A stretch of DNA of 53,422 nucleotides from Zelonia costaricensis (Eukaryota; Euglenozoa; Kinetoplastea; Trypanosomatida; Trypanosomatidae): the NCBI GenBank assembly GCA_030849075.1, contig JASAOO010003395.1, positions 1 to 53,422 on the forward strand, written 5' to 3'. Shown here piece by piece: positions 19,676 to 30,752 of the stretch. Both the position numbers and the translations under genes were made by a program. Below the pieces are notes generated by a model. The model saw only the letters and a program-made list of their open reading frames with translations, was not told where the DNA came from and searched no databases. Position 1 is the stretch's first letter; every line of letters begins with the position of its first letter.

Positions 19676-21237
19676 GGCGCGCACTCGTCAGGGGCTCTCT
19701 CACGCGCTGCGCAGCCACTGCTGTTATCTTTCAGCACCTTCCTCCATCGCGCCTGAGCTGGCAACGCAGCGTGCTGGCGAAGGGCGAAGGGGGGAAGGGG
19801 TGTGTGTGCCGGCCCTCTTCACGTGTGTGTGTGTGTGACGCTCATGTCTCACAGGGGGGAGGGGGGCACCAGGCTCGTCTGCGCTCGTTTAATGAGGCCC
19901 TTTTTTTCGTTTTCGTTTATAGATTTCCCAGAAGGGTGTGGCGGTCAGCCCGCTCGTGCACATGTGTGTCTGTGTGTGTGTGTACACGGCACGCACGTGC
20001 GTGAGGGCGCAGCCTCTCTCCCCCCCGCAACAAAACTGCGGCGACGTCTCGGATGCGAGGAGTGTCTACCGTGTTGTCTTTTTCGCTCTCCATGTGCTGT
20101 GCTCCCTCGCCGTGTAAACTGCCCACCGTGGCCGCTCATGCTTTCCCTGCCGTGCCCCTCTCCGGCCCCCCTCACAAGCGGCACGGGCCCCCCTCCCTCC
20201 CTCCTCCTCCCTAATTGCGTTGGCGAGGTCGCTGGCGTTGCGTTTGGCTTCGCTGCCGTGACGCGCCTCTCGACCTCGTTCCGCCGGTTGGTCGTCGTCC
20301 GCGCGCGCACTCTGATGCTCCTTCTTTCTGTTTACTAGCCATTCACACGTGGTCGATGGCGATGGAGAAACCTGGCTGCGTGTATTGGTGTGTCGTGTTG
20401 ATTGCGACCTGTCTGTACCTGTGTGTGTGTATGTGTGTGCGCACGGTACGCGTGATGGAAGTTGCGTTGCCCTCTAGTTTCTCCTCTGGACGTGCCTTTG
20501 CTCTTCTTTTATTTGCTTCGCCGTTTCGCGACTGCAGACAAGCTGCGTGTGGACGTGTGCACATCTGTGCTGCGTAGGGGTGTCTCTCTCTCTCTCTCAG
20601 TGCGTGTGTTTGTGTGTGTGTGTGCGGTCGAGGAGCAGGAGGAAGAGTATCTCCAGTACAATACACACACGCACACGCACGCAGCGCTATGCGCAGCGTG
20701 TGCAGAGAAGTCAAGCGATGCAACCCCGCCTTGTCCGCCTCCCTCCCTGTTTCCTCTCGTGTCGGCTGTACCCCACCACCGACCATCCGTTCTCCATGCC
20801 GCCTTCATTGTCCTTCATCTGTTGCGGCTTTCCTCGACCCCTTCGTCCACTGATGTGCGTCACAAGCTGCATAGGTGCAGGGCGGCCACACCTACGAGTC
20901 CGTGGCAGTGCACGCCGACAGTGTCACACACGCGGCAGCAACTCTTCCCGTACTCCCCGCCTACCTCCCCGTTTTATTCAACCCCTCCCTCCCGCGTCCC
21001 CAGCACGCCTGCCTTTGTGTGGAGAAGTTCCGCAGTCATGTTGCGTGTCTGTGTGTGCGTTAGTAGGAGGGGAGAGCATGGCGGGAGGGAGGCGATCACC
21101 TTGTCTTCGTTGCGCACGCAATTTGCCTTTTGCGTTTCGCTTCCCCCCCCCCCCGTCTTCTCCGACTTCGCGTGTGTTCCCTCATTTGGGTTGCTCAGGG
21201 TGCGTGCCTCGACTTGCCTGTTTGTGTTCATACGCGC

Positions 21238-21259
21238 GTGTGTGTGTGTGTGTGTGTGT
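21238..21259. repeat. (GT)11 microsatellite
   Basis: Eleven perfect GT units in non-coding sequence. Confidence 0.9.
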
Positions 21260-22468
21260 TAGCTGGCACCGGGTCCCCGCGTCTCCCCCCCCCCGTCTCC
21301 CTCGCCCTCTCCGTTGCGTGTTTGCCGGGCCCCGAGGGTGACCCAGAGTAGTGGGCTGGCTGCTCCGACCCGCTTCGCACCGTCGCCGTGCGCACGGGGT
21401 TTGTTGCCTTGCCCCGTCGTGGAAGACCGCACATGCGTGCGACAGGGCGCGCCACGTTGTGACAGCGGATGTTGGAGTGGCACTTCCCTCCTCCTTCTGT
21501 TTTTTTCTGTTTTTGTTGTTGCCGGCCTGCTCCCAGTTGCGCTCGCGGTGATGGGAGCAGGAACGCCCCCCTCCCCCCACGCTTACACACTGACACACAC
21601 ACCTATGCACTTTCATGGCCCTCGGCCGCCGCGTGATGGCGTCGCGTGGACCAAGAAACCTCGATAGCTTCGCGCACGCAGCCCACGCGCCAGCGCAAGC
21701 ACAAAAGCTCACAACCCCCTCCCCCCTAATACGCACACACACAGACACACAGGCACGCCAGCGGCTGCGCACGCGCATGCACGGCTGCCGTGTCGGGCCT
21801 TGGGGAACCGTAGCGCTCACACCAAAGCGCACAACTACACGAACCCACTTGCCGCCACTCGCTCCCTCTCAAAGCAGAGGTGACGCGGCACATACAAGAG
21901 GCGGACATCATCGAGCCGGAGAGTCTTGCACTGGTGAGTGAAGGTGAGGTGTGCAGTCGTGAGTGGATGTGAGGGTGGTTTGCCTCGACCTCCGGCCAAA
22001 CGCCACGGTGATGCGAGTTGACGTCCCCCCCCCTCTCCCCCTTCCCTCCCACACTGCACACGCCTCACCTCGTGCGCAGGCGGTAGCGGCTGCCAGAGCC
22101 TCATCGGGCGCCGCGAGCGGTGCAGTACCCTAGGTAACCTCCACCCGTCCCACAGTTTCTTCACCCCTCCCGCTCCTCCTCAAACTCAGCTCCTCGTCTC
22201 CCACCCTCACTCTAGCCCTCTCGACCCCCGCACGTCACGCGCACGCAAACACCACATCAACAGCGAACACAGCTGAAGGCGCGCACAGCTGCGTGTCAAC
22301 GACGCTCCGTCCAGCCGCGGAGAAGGAAGACGGAATCGACTCCAAACCACTGCGCATCTGCGCCCTCCGCGGTGCGCACATCACCGCATACACAGAGCGA
22401 GACAGCGGCGTCGACGCTGTTCCCCTCACACCACCGCAGCGTGCGTACGCAATCCACGTGCTGCGTTG

Positions 22469-22536
22469 CCCCCCCCCCCCCCTTCTCCCCCGTCCCGCCT
22501 GTTGGCTCCCCTATCGCGCCATCTCGGCGAAAGCAG
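22469..22536 (+). promoter_or_regulatory. Candidate polypyrimidine tract and acceptor AGs for UBA3
   Basis: A long C/T tract starts at about 22469. The first AGs after it are at 22532-22533 and 22535-22536, only 9-13 nt before ATG 22546. If used, the 5' UTR would be very short (plus the spliced leader). Confidence 0.45.
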
Positions 22537-22545
22537 AATACCTTG

Positions 22546-24075
22546 ATGACGTCACGCGTAGACGTGCTGCACGCGAGCCACGCGCTGGCCACTCTGACCA
22601 GCGCCGACACGCAGTTCCCCACCGACGGCTTCGACCCCGAGCTCAAGGACTGGTCCTTTGTGGAGCCGCTGATCGTCGGGGCCGGCGGCATCGGCTGCGA
22701 GTTGTTGCACCTGCTCGCTCTCAGCGGTTTTTCTCATCTCACGGTGATCGACATGGACTACGTGGAGCTGTCGAACCTCAATCGGCAGTTCCTCTTCACG
22801 CACGCCGATGTCGGCAAGGCCAAGAGCACCACGGCGGCCGCCGCCGTGCAGGCGCGCTGCCCCGGCGTGAGCGTCACGGCGATTGTGGGGCGACTGGAGG
22901 ATCAGTCGGATGAGTTCTACAGGGGCTTCGACGCGGTGCTGCTCGCCGTGGACTCCATCCCGGCCCGGCGCTGGATCAACCGGAAGATCGCCGAACTCGC
23001 CGCACGCGAGACGGTGCCGCTGCCAGGTACGCAAGCGGAGGCAGCTGAGGTGGCAGGGGTGCGTCGTGTTGGCGATAGCTGTATTACCGACTCGAAGCCG
23101 ATCTTCGACACGGGCACGGAGGGCTTCGAAGGGCACTGCCGCGTCATTGCGATGTCTGGCAATCGAACCCCGTGCATCGAGTGCGAGATGTACCTGTACA
23201 ACAACGGCGCAACCCGCGCGACGGTGCCGCTGTGCACGCTGGAGTCCGTGCCGCGCGCGCCCGAGCACTGCGTGCTGTACGTGCAGATGAAGGAGTGGCC
23301 AGAGCTTTACCAGCCCGCCGCTCGCGGCGTGGGGGGCGAAGAGGGGCAGGGCGGTGCCGCCGCGGTGGAACTCGATCCTGACAACCCCGAGCACGTCCGT
23401 TGGGTCGCCGACCGGGCCCGCGCGCGGCAGGCCGCGTTCGGCATCGGCGGACCCGCCATCGACGACATGTTCACCCTCGGCGTCATCAAGAATGTCGTGC
23501 CCGCAGTTGGCTTCACCAACGCCTTCGTCGCCGGGCAGGCGGTAACCGAGCTGATCAAGTGGTTGACAGGCTGCGGCCCGGCTCTCGACAACTTCGTCTT
23601 CTACAACGGCGCGACGCCCAACGGCATCTACGCCCACGTCGAGCCCTGCGTGGGCAGCCCGATGCACGGCAGTGGCGACATCGCGGGGCGCTGCCTCGTG
23701 TGCGGGCCGCGGCCCGTCGTCGCCCTCCACGCGAGCTCCGTGTCGGCGTCTGCGCTTCAAGAGGCCCTGGTAGCGCTGCTGGTGCCGGCCGCGGGCCGCG
23801 CCGCCCTGCAGGATGCCGCGGCGTCGCTGCTGTTCACCGCGGGCGCTGGGGCGCTGGTCGAGGTGCCGCTCAAGACGGCAGCGTCCTCCTCACCCACAAC
23901 GACCTCGGCGGGTGACGCTGAGCCGTCGCTGGTCGATGTGCTTGCGGAGCGTGGGCATGCCGACTTTGTGCGGAGCTGGCAGAGTGGGCTGCAGGTGGCC
24001 ACAGTGGAGTTCATCGGCGCCGCCGAGGACGCGCGGCTATCAGTGTTGGTGCAGTGGGCCAGCGACGGCGTGTAG
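22546..24075 (+). CDS. UBA3: NEDD8-activating enzyme E1 catalytic subunit (UBA3-like, 509 aa)
   Basis: UBA3 adenylates NEDD8 and carries it as a thioester before passing it to the E2 UBC12; it works as a heterodimer with APPBP1/NAE1, not in this window. Visible motifs: the nucleotide-binding GAGGIG at 45-50, DMD at 69-71, NLNRQFLF at 77-84, GTEGFEG at 190-196, a zinc pair CIEC (Cys210, Cys213) matched by CLVC (Cys383, Cys386), and the catalytic Cys230 within PLCTLESVPRAPEHC. That last motif is the UBA3 type rather than the UBA2 or UBA1 type. Arg199 (in HCRVI) aligns with human UBA3 Arg190, known to select NEDD8 over ubiquitin. The C-terminus (about 400-509) fits the ubiquitin-fold E2-binding domain but is more divergent, with an Ala/Ser/Thr-rich loop near 444-460. 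It is somewhat longer than the human protein. ATG 22546 is the first after the pyrimidine tract; upstream in-frame sequence has no ATG. Confidence 0.9.
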   Translation: MTSRVDVLHASHALATLTSADTQFPTDGFDPELKDWSFVEPLIVGAGGIGCELLHLLALSGFSHLTVIDMDYVELSNLNRQFLFTHADVGKAKSTTAAAAVQARCPGVSVTAIVGRLEDQSDEFYRGFDAVLLAVDSIPARRWINRKIAELAARETVPLPGTQAEAAEVAGVRRVGDSCITDSKPIFDTGTEGFEGHCRVIAMSGNRTPCIECEMYLYNNGATRATVPLCTLESVPRAPEHCVLYVQMKEWPELYQPAARGVGGEEGQGGAAAVELDPDNPEHVRWVADRARARQAAFGIGGPAIDDMFTLGVIKNVVPAVGFTNAFVAGQAVTELIKWLTGCGPALDNFVFYNGATPNGIYAHVEPCVGSPMHGSGDIAGRCLVCGPRPVVALHASSVSASALQEALVALLVPAAGRAALQDAAASLLFTAGAGALVEVPLKTAASSSPTTTSAGDAEPSLVDVLAERGHADFVRSWQSGLQVATVEFIGAAEDARLSVLVQWASDGV

Positions 24076-24581
24076 GGGGGGCACACGCGAAGACGCGCCG
24101 ACAAGGGAGCGGGAGGGAGCAGCCAAGCTGCATCGTCCCCGAGACGGACCCCGCACCATCCCACCATCCACCATCCACCACCAACACCAACACCCGCTTC
24201 ACGGCCCGCCACACACGTGCACCCAGTCTACTGTGCGGACTTGCCTTTATGGAGTGCGGGCACAGTCATCTATGCCAAAATGAAAGCAACGCAAACGCAC
24301 GGGCAAGCAACTCCATTCACGCAACCACAAGTGTGCGTTGGTGTGCGTGAATTGCAGTTCATCAGGTACGCACAACGTCGTCCGCCACAACTCTGCGGTT
24401 TGCCCTCTCCAAAGCGCCTCTCCTCCCTCGTCGGGACACGATCTGCATGATCCTCAGCCTCAGCAACTCCTTTTCACCTCACGTATGTTCCGCACATCAT
24501 CACCGTCACCATCCTCGTCGTCATCCCCACACTCGTCAAGGAGCGGCACTTCTGTGTGTGTATGTGTGTGTGCTGCGCGCA
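24076..24581 (+). other. Intergenic region and uncertain 5' end of the next gene
   Basis: No separate gene. The frame of the downstream gene is open from ATG 24447, so 24447-24581 might be coding. However, 24466-24540 is pyrimidine-rich and reads more like a splice-acceptor region. Confidence 0.5.
24466..24540 (+). promoter_or_regulatory. Candidate pyrimidine-rich tract and acceptor AG for the mitochondrial-type gene
   Basis: A C/T-rich region ends in CGTCAAG with AG at 24539-24540. If used, ATG 24447 is excluded and 24582 becomes the first in-frame ATG; one out-of-frame ATG (24562) would precede it. An earlier AG at 24416-24417 would allow ATG 24447. Confidence 0.35.
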
Positions 24582-24866
24582 ATGCGACATCATTCACGCG
24601 CACGCACGCTCGCGCGGCAGGCCACGCGCGAAACTGCCGCGACCGCTGCCGCAGCGGCTGTTGTTGTGTATGCCGCGTGTGTGTGTGCGCCGCTGCAGCA
24701 CCCGTCATGGCCGCTGACGCCTCCCGCCGCAGCCCTCGCCGTCGCCACTCGCGATCCCCTGAGTGGATGCCGACCTTGCGGCGTGCGAGCAGGCGTTCCT
24801 GCAGCGTGCGACCACACCACAACCCCTGTGCTGGTGACCACACACCGCTTCTACGCCACACTTGCG

Positions 24867-24905
<39 letters not shown>

Positions 24906-27900
24906 GACACACACGCAGCCACACCCATGTTCGTCGAGTCAGCGCCGAGGCACGCGGGCCACTCAACGCGAGGGCCGCCGCGCCGTGACAAGCGCGGAAG
25001 ACAGCACCACGTGATCAACCTGGGCAACAACATCTCCGCTACGGTGCCTGCATCGGACTACACAACACGTCCAACAGCAGCACGTCGCCCTTCACATCAG
25101 CAGCAGCGTCAGCAGAATGCGGAGCAGCACCGCGATGCCGCCGCAAGACGGCGACAGCGGCCGTGGCACCTCGACCAAACGCAAGCGCCAAGCGCTGCAG
25201 CGCAGCAAGCGCCGTCCGCGAAGTCTACTCCCGATACGGCAGCGCAGCCCCGCAATGCGTCACCATGCGACGCGGAGGGGAACCGACGGTCAGGACCTGA
25301 AGAGAAGCGCGGCGACGGCGTCGCCATCACGGCAGCGCACGACACCGCTCCGCCCGCTGTCGAGATGGCCACGACCATCCCCACCGCCGCCGCCACCGCG
25401 GCTCTCATGTCAGTGGACACCGTAGCAGACGCGCTCGCAGCCGCGCACAGCTCTGCAAGTCACGCTCCATCGGATGCAGCGGCACGCCGCATCTCGTCCG
25501 ATGTTGACGCGATGCGCGACAACTTCACGCGCCTCCAGACTGTTGCCCTTCCTCGGCTCTTTGCCCTTTCGGAGACGTCCGCGCGAGGTCACGACACGCG
25601 GGACGAACTGGTAGGCGCGAGCTCTGCGGCCTCAGCTCCGCCAGAGGCAGCTGCCGCAGCGCTGACAGACGCGCTGCGCTGCCTCGACACGCACCTGCAG
25701 TACGTGTCGGCCGCTGCCCGCGTCGATGGGCGCCACCACGTGCCGGCGCTTCCCCCGGCGGTCGTGACGGCGCTGTGGGACCGCGTAATGCCCGCCGTGC
25801 ATCAGCGCGTGTTTCGTCAGCCGCAAACCTCGCCTGCGGATGACGGTCAAGACGGGGCAGAGACAAGAGGGATCCCCAACCACACGGCCGCGCCGACGGC
25901 GGCGGCGAGAGCGCTCATGGAGAACTCTGCCGTAGCACCCGCAGCGGTGGTCAAGAAGCGCACGTACTTGTCCGTCCGCCGTGCCCTGGCGCTGCACACG
26001 CGACACACTGCACCCCTGACCCCGCCACCCGCGCTCGCCCTCACACTCACGCGCATGCTGCAGTGCGGCGCGCTCGCCGACGACGTCATGGGCGCGATTG
26101 CCACGACGCACATGGAGCGACTGGCGCTCGAAGGTGCAGCGACGTCGCCGGCATCGCCGTCCAACCCCGGCGCTCGGGAAACGGAGAACGGCGTCGGCGG
26201 CGGCATTGCCATTCTTCGCGCGCGGGTGCTGCGGCTCCCGGGGAACATCGCATCCACAACCGCAGCAGCCGCAGCAGGCACACCGTCGCCTGCAACCGCG
26301 CCAGCGGAGTCTGTGGCCTTCACGGGGGCGGCCGCTGTCACGGTAGCCCGGGTTCTAGGCCGCGCCGCCATCCCGGGGCACCACCAGCTGCACCGCTTCT
26401 TCCACTTGGCACTCCTGCCAGAGCTGACGCGGATGCTCACACGTTCGGCCGCGGCAGCAACCCCAGAAGCTCGTGATGAAACTTCGCCCTCCCTGCTGCC
26501 CCGCGATAAACGTGTGCCGACCGCGCGGAACGACGCAGGGGCGATGCCCATGCCAAGCGCAGCCGCGCTGCTCGACCTCACCACCGCGATGCGCCACTAC
26601 GTCGTGTCTGGCAAGGCGGTCGCGTCTCTGACGGCCCTGTGGCGCGCGCACTTCACACGTGTTGCGAGGGCCGACGGCACCGTGTCCGGCGCATCCGCAG
26701 CCGCGGCAGCGCGAACGAGTGCGTTGGAGGAGTGCGCAGCGGTGCTGCGCGCCGTGTCCACGACGCCGTCGCTGGCGTCATCGGCCAAGACGCAGCGGCG
26801 CCGGAAGCGGAGCATTCACCACAGCAGCGAGGCGCCAGCGCACCTGCAGCGTGTGGCCGAGGAAGACTACCTGGAGCTGATTGATGTCGTCGGCGCGCAC
26901 GTGTGCCGCCTCTGTCGTGCAACAGCGACGGATCCGTCCACGGATGAGCGGCACGAGCAACAGCGTCAAGGGCAGCCGCAATCGGGTCCGCCGCCACAGC
27001 AGCTTCTCGCCCTCATGGGGCTGCTGCTACGCGTGAACAGCCTGCACTGGGCCGAGACGTACGTGACGCTCGCGGATGCCGTGCTCGACTCCCTCACAAG
27101 CGCCGTGGCCGCGGCCCACGTCGCATCCGCAGCGGGTGGCGGCGGCGGCGGCGACCACGCGGCACTGGTGGAGGGTGTGTTGCCGCTCGAGGTAGCCCGT
27201 CGCACGCTGACGGCGCTGCTGCACCGCAACTCGCTCATTCCCGAACACCCACTACACCGCGTGCTTCTGCGCCGGCTTCTGCACGCACCAGAGGCGCTGA
27301 CCGATGCAACGGTGGCCGGGCGTGTGCTGCTCGGGCTGGAGCTGATGAACGCAACCGACGAGCCCGCGGAGGGCACCGTGCAGCTCGGTCCGCGTTCTGG
27401 CGCGCAGGAGACGGGCACGGCCACGGCGGCCTCCGGTGCACCTCCGTCCTCGACCGCACCCGCGCTGGTTCAGGCCCCCGCCGCCCCCGCGAACCGTCCA
27501 GCCCTCCTGCCGATACTGTCGGCGGCGCCCTTCACCGGCGACGACCGCGCGCGTGCCCTGCGCGTGTTTCGACGTCTGGGCCGCACGTTGGCACCCACAG
27601 CGTTCGTGGCCGGACTGTGCGTCACGGACCTCTCCGCGCTGCCCCGCCCGGCGCAGACGGCGGTGGTGAACCACTTCACCTCGGTGGCCTCCGCCATTTC
27701 GCCGACGTACCTCGTGAAGGGCATGGAGGCACTCATGCGGCAGCTCCCCGCACCGACGGTGGTCGATGACGTCTCGGTGCAGCAGTGGTTCTCGCGATTT
27801 ACGGCGCGCGACGTCGTGCGCCGCGTGGACGCCACGGGGTGTGCGGCGCTGCTGGACATGCTGTCGGCCCAGCGCGTGTTTGCGCGCAACTGCGCCCTGG

Positions 27901-29675
27901 CTAAGGAGAGCATTATGCGCCGGCTGGGGACGGCGCTGCGGGTGCCGGACGACGGCGTGGAGAGCGTCTCCAGCGGCGGGGTGTCGCTGGAGGCGCTGCC
28001 GCGTGTCGTGGCCGCGCTTCAGCGCGCCGACGTGTTCCTGCCGGTCTACTACTCTCGTGTGTGTCGGCTGATGCTGGGGAAGGTGGAGCAGGCGCCGCTG
28101 GGCGACCTGCTTGAGCCGTTCGGCATCACCGCGGACGCGTACATGAGCCGCCAGCGCAGCGAGGCGCAGGCAAGCGTGTTCAAGGACGTCTGGGAGCTGC
28201 TGCGTGGCCGCGTGGTGCAGGAGGCGGCGACGCTGACGCTCGCGGAGGTGCTCACGGCGCTGAACGCCTTCGCCGCACTCGACGTGGCGGACCGACCGCT
28301 GTTCAGCGTTCTCATTTACGCGCTGTGGACGTGTGTCGGCAAGGCTGAGGCAGACCTGCAGCAGCAGCATCGACCTCACCCCCACCAACAACAGCGCAGC
28401 CAACACGACGATGACGCGGAGAATGCGCCGGCGGCTGCGGCGACTGCGGCTGCGCACGAGGTGCGACTCGAGGAAAGCGCCGACGCAGCCGAGGCGGCGG
28501 CGCGCCGGCGTGCGGAAGTAGGTCAAACGATCCTGCGTACGCTGACGCCGAGTGCGGTGGCGGTGGTGGCGGACACCCTTCTCGCCCGCGACGACGTGCG
28601 TGCGTCGCGGGCGGCCCCGCCCTCAGCTGTCTCGGCGGACACGATGGTGGGCACGTTGCTGCCGTGGATGCTGCTCGGCCTCCGCCAGCGGCACGCGGAG
28701 CTCTACCCCATCGACGTCGTCCACGTGTTGCCGGCGGTGCTGCGCCACTACACGGGCGTCGACGGCGATGATGGCGCCGCGGACGTCGGCCTTGGCGTGA
28801 ACGCTGCCCTCGCGCGCGGTGCGTACGATGCGTGTCGCGGCACGTTCCTCGAGATGTACGCGCTGCTGCCCGACACGCTCGCCGACGCGGACGGCGTGTA
28901 CGCGGCAGGGGCTACGCTGTCAGCAACAGCGCGCGCCAGCATCGCCGAGTTGCGTGCGGAGTGGACGGCAGCCACGCGCATGTCCATTGAGGCGGTGCCG
29001 CGGCGGTGGTTTGTGACACTGCTGATTGCGCTGAGCAGCGCCGGCCTCCTCGACGTGCCGGTGGCCCTTGCCTGTGTGCGCCGTGCGTGCACGCAGCGGG
29101 TGTGCGTCAGCTTGCTGCCCGTCGGGCAGCTGGTTGATCTTTGCCTGAGCCTCTGCTGGCTGCACACCTCGCTGATGCCGTCGCTCGTCAGCCCACACCC
29201 CTCCACTGCCCACACCGAGCTCGACCCCGACGCGGATTTAGCTTCGCCAGAGCGTGAAGCGGCATCGAGCGTGAGCAGCCCCGCAGCGGACCCCAGCAGC
29301 GGCGCGAAGACGGCTGCGGAGGTGCTACGCACGGGGATGGCGACGGTGCTATCCGCGCTGTGGCACCGCAGCGACGAGCTGGCCTCGGCGCACATCCACG
29401 CGCTGCTCCGGTGCTTGCGCACGACGTACGGCGCGGACAAAGTCGACGCGGACTTCACCGCGCGGCTAGAGAACCAGTTGTCGCTGCTGCGGCAGCAACG
29501 ACCTCGCACCACGGCGCAGGACGCTGCCGTGCCTGCCACCCGGAGTGCGCCAGGAGAGCCGGCTGCTGCTTCTGCTGCGCCTACGGAGCCGCCGCCCGCG
29601 TCCCAGCCGGTGGCAGCCCCGGGGCCGCCGCCAGCGGTGCACATGAGCGCAGACGATCTTTTCGGCGACGTGTGA
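24582..29675 (+). CDS. Large alpha-helical protein, probably mitochondrial, unknown function (1,697 aa)
   Basis: I do not recognise a named family. The N-terminus from ATG 24582 (MRHHSRARTLARQATRETAA) is rich in Arg and Ala without acidic residues at its start, and a HRFYATLA motif follows near residue 85; both resemble kinetoplastid mitochondrial presequences. Residues to about 250 are Ser/Asn/Arg/Gln-rich. From about 360 to 1,640 the protein is mostly Leu/Ala-rich helical blocks of repeated hydrophobic pattern (for example LHRVLLRRLLHAPEAL and ALRVFRRLGRTLAPTAFVAG), interrupted by a Gln/His/Asp-rich loop near 1,257-1,300. The style resembles the helical-repeat proteins (PPR/OPR/RAP-like) common in trypanosomatid mitochondrial RNA metabolism, but I see no diagnostic motif. 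The tail is Pro/Ala-rich and ends DDLFGDV. Alternative starts are 24447 (1,742 aa) and 24927. Confidence 0.75.
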
Positions 29676-29858
29676 GGATGGTGATCGTGGGGCGTGCGTG
29701 ATGCCGCTGGGGGGAGGGTGGCGACGGAAGACCGTCACGGTCCACTAGTGCGGTGGGGGCTGGAGGCAAACGCGTCGGTGTTGTGACTAAGCTCTTTATC
29801 GTCTCTCGATCTCGTCCTCCCTCCCCTCCATCAGCGCCGCTTCGTGCGCCCACGTCTC

Positions 29859-29880
29859 TGTGTGTGTGTGTGTGTGTGTG
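29859..29880. repeat. (TG)11 microsatellite
   Basis: Eleven perfect TG units, about 180 bp after the stop codon of the preceding gene. Confidence 0.9.
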
Positions 29881-30451
29881 CGTGTGTGTATGTCTGTGTT
29901 TGTGTCTGCCTGTTGCGACATTGGCTCCCTCCCCCTTTACAGTCTCACAGATTTCTGTGCTTCCTAATTCACATCGAACGCCACAAGAGCGTGCTGACGT
30001 CATGACGGCATGTCTGAGTGAGCGTGGCGTGCGAGCTTGTTCAGCTGCTGCTCACGGAGGAGGACAAGGCACCGGCCGTGTACACACGCCGCTGGTCAAC
30101 AACAACAACTGGGAAGGCGGTTCGTCGCCCCGGCCTCGTAACGCTGGGCTAGCGCCTCCCGCCTGCCGAAGCGGTTGACCTTTGTGTGAAACTGTCGATG
30201 TGCAGTTGCTTCGTTGGGGAGTCTCTCTCCCGCTCAACTACGAGTCCTTCCCCCTCCTCCTTCCCCCAAGAACACCTCCACCACACCACGGCGGTGCGTG
30301 ACACTTACACGACTGAAGCACATTTTCCACACACATACACTCACACACACAAGAGCTGCGCTCTTCTTTACTTGTTTTTCAAACATCGGCTTCGTCGAGG
30401 TGCGGTGCCGCACGCATTCTCGCATCCCCATCAGCGCGCGTACACTCACAC

Positions 30452-30471
30452 AGAGAGAGAGAGAGAGAGAG
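30452..30471. repeat. (AG)10 microsatellite
   Basis: Ten AG units, the only sizeable purine dinucleotide run in the window. Confidence 0.85.
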
Positions 30472-30540
30472 GAAACCCTCAAACGGGGGAGCTGAGTCAG
30501 GGCACCAACGCGCATCGCACGCTTCCCTGACGAGCAACAA

Positions 30541-30570
30541 TTGCCCCCCCCCCCTCCGCTGAGTTCTCAG
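30541..30570 (+). promoter_or_regulatory. Candidate polypyrimidine tract and acceptor AGs for the CC2D2A gene
   Basis: A C-run is followed by AG at 30562-30563 and 30569-30570. Use of these gives a 5' UTR of about 180-190 nt containing a minimal ATGTAA. Another C/T tract (30719-30746) lies directly before the start codon but lacks an AG between it and ATG 30753. Confidence 0.4.
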
Positions 30571-30752
30571 GCTTCACATACACCCCTCGCATAGACACGC
30601 ACCGAGGCGGTACACGAGTGCGCATAGACGTACCCGGCACGCGTGCACACACACACACAGACACACACACATAGATGTAACAAGGCAGACGAGAAGATCC
30701 ACCACGCACGCACGCACGCCCCCCTCCCCTCCCTTTCTCTCTTCCACTTGCG

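Larger units (their letters stand above)
19676..22545 (+). other. Intergenic region of 2.9 kb
   Basis: No supported gene. TG-rich runs lie near 19800-19840, 19965-19983, 20420-20440, 20607-20624 and 21238-21259, with CA runs near 20662-20682 and 21588-21602 and many C/T tracts. Open frames here are short or dinucleotide-derived. Confidence 0.6.
29676..30752 (+). other. Intergenic region of 1.1 kb
   Basis: No gene. It holds (TG)11 at 29859-29880, an (AG)10 run at 30452-30471, a C-run tract at 30544-30558, a CA-rich stretch at 30644-30672, and a start-stop ATGTAA at 30675-30680. Confidence 0.6.

Noticed and set aside
18551..19684. Minus-strand open frame of 377 codons
   Set aside because: Antisense to the second PLAC8 gene, Arg/His-rich, no domain.
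22552..23760. Minus-strand open frame of 402 codons
   Set aside because: Antisense to the conserved UBA3 core; composition is His/Arg/Val-rich and nothing is recognised.
27252..28526. Minus-strand open frame of 424 codons
   Set aside because: Antisense to the helical mitochondrial-type gene, Arg/His/Gln-rich, no domain.
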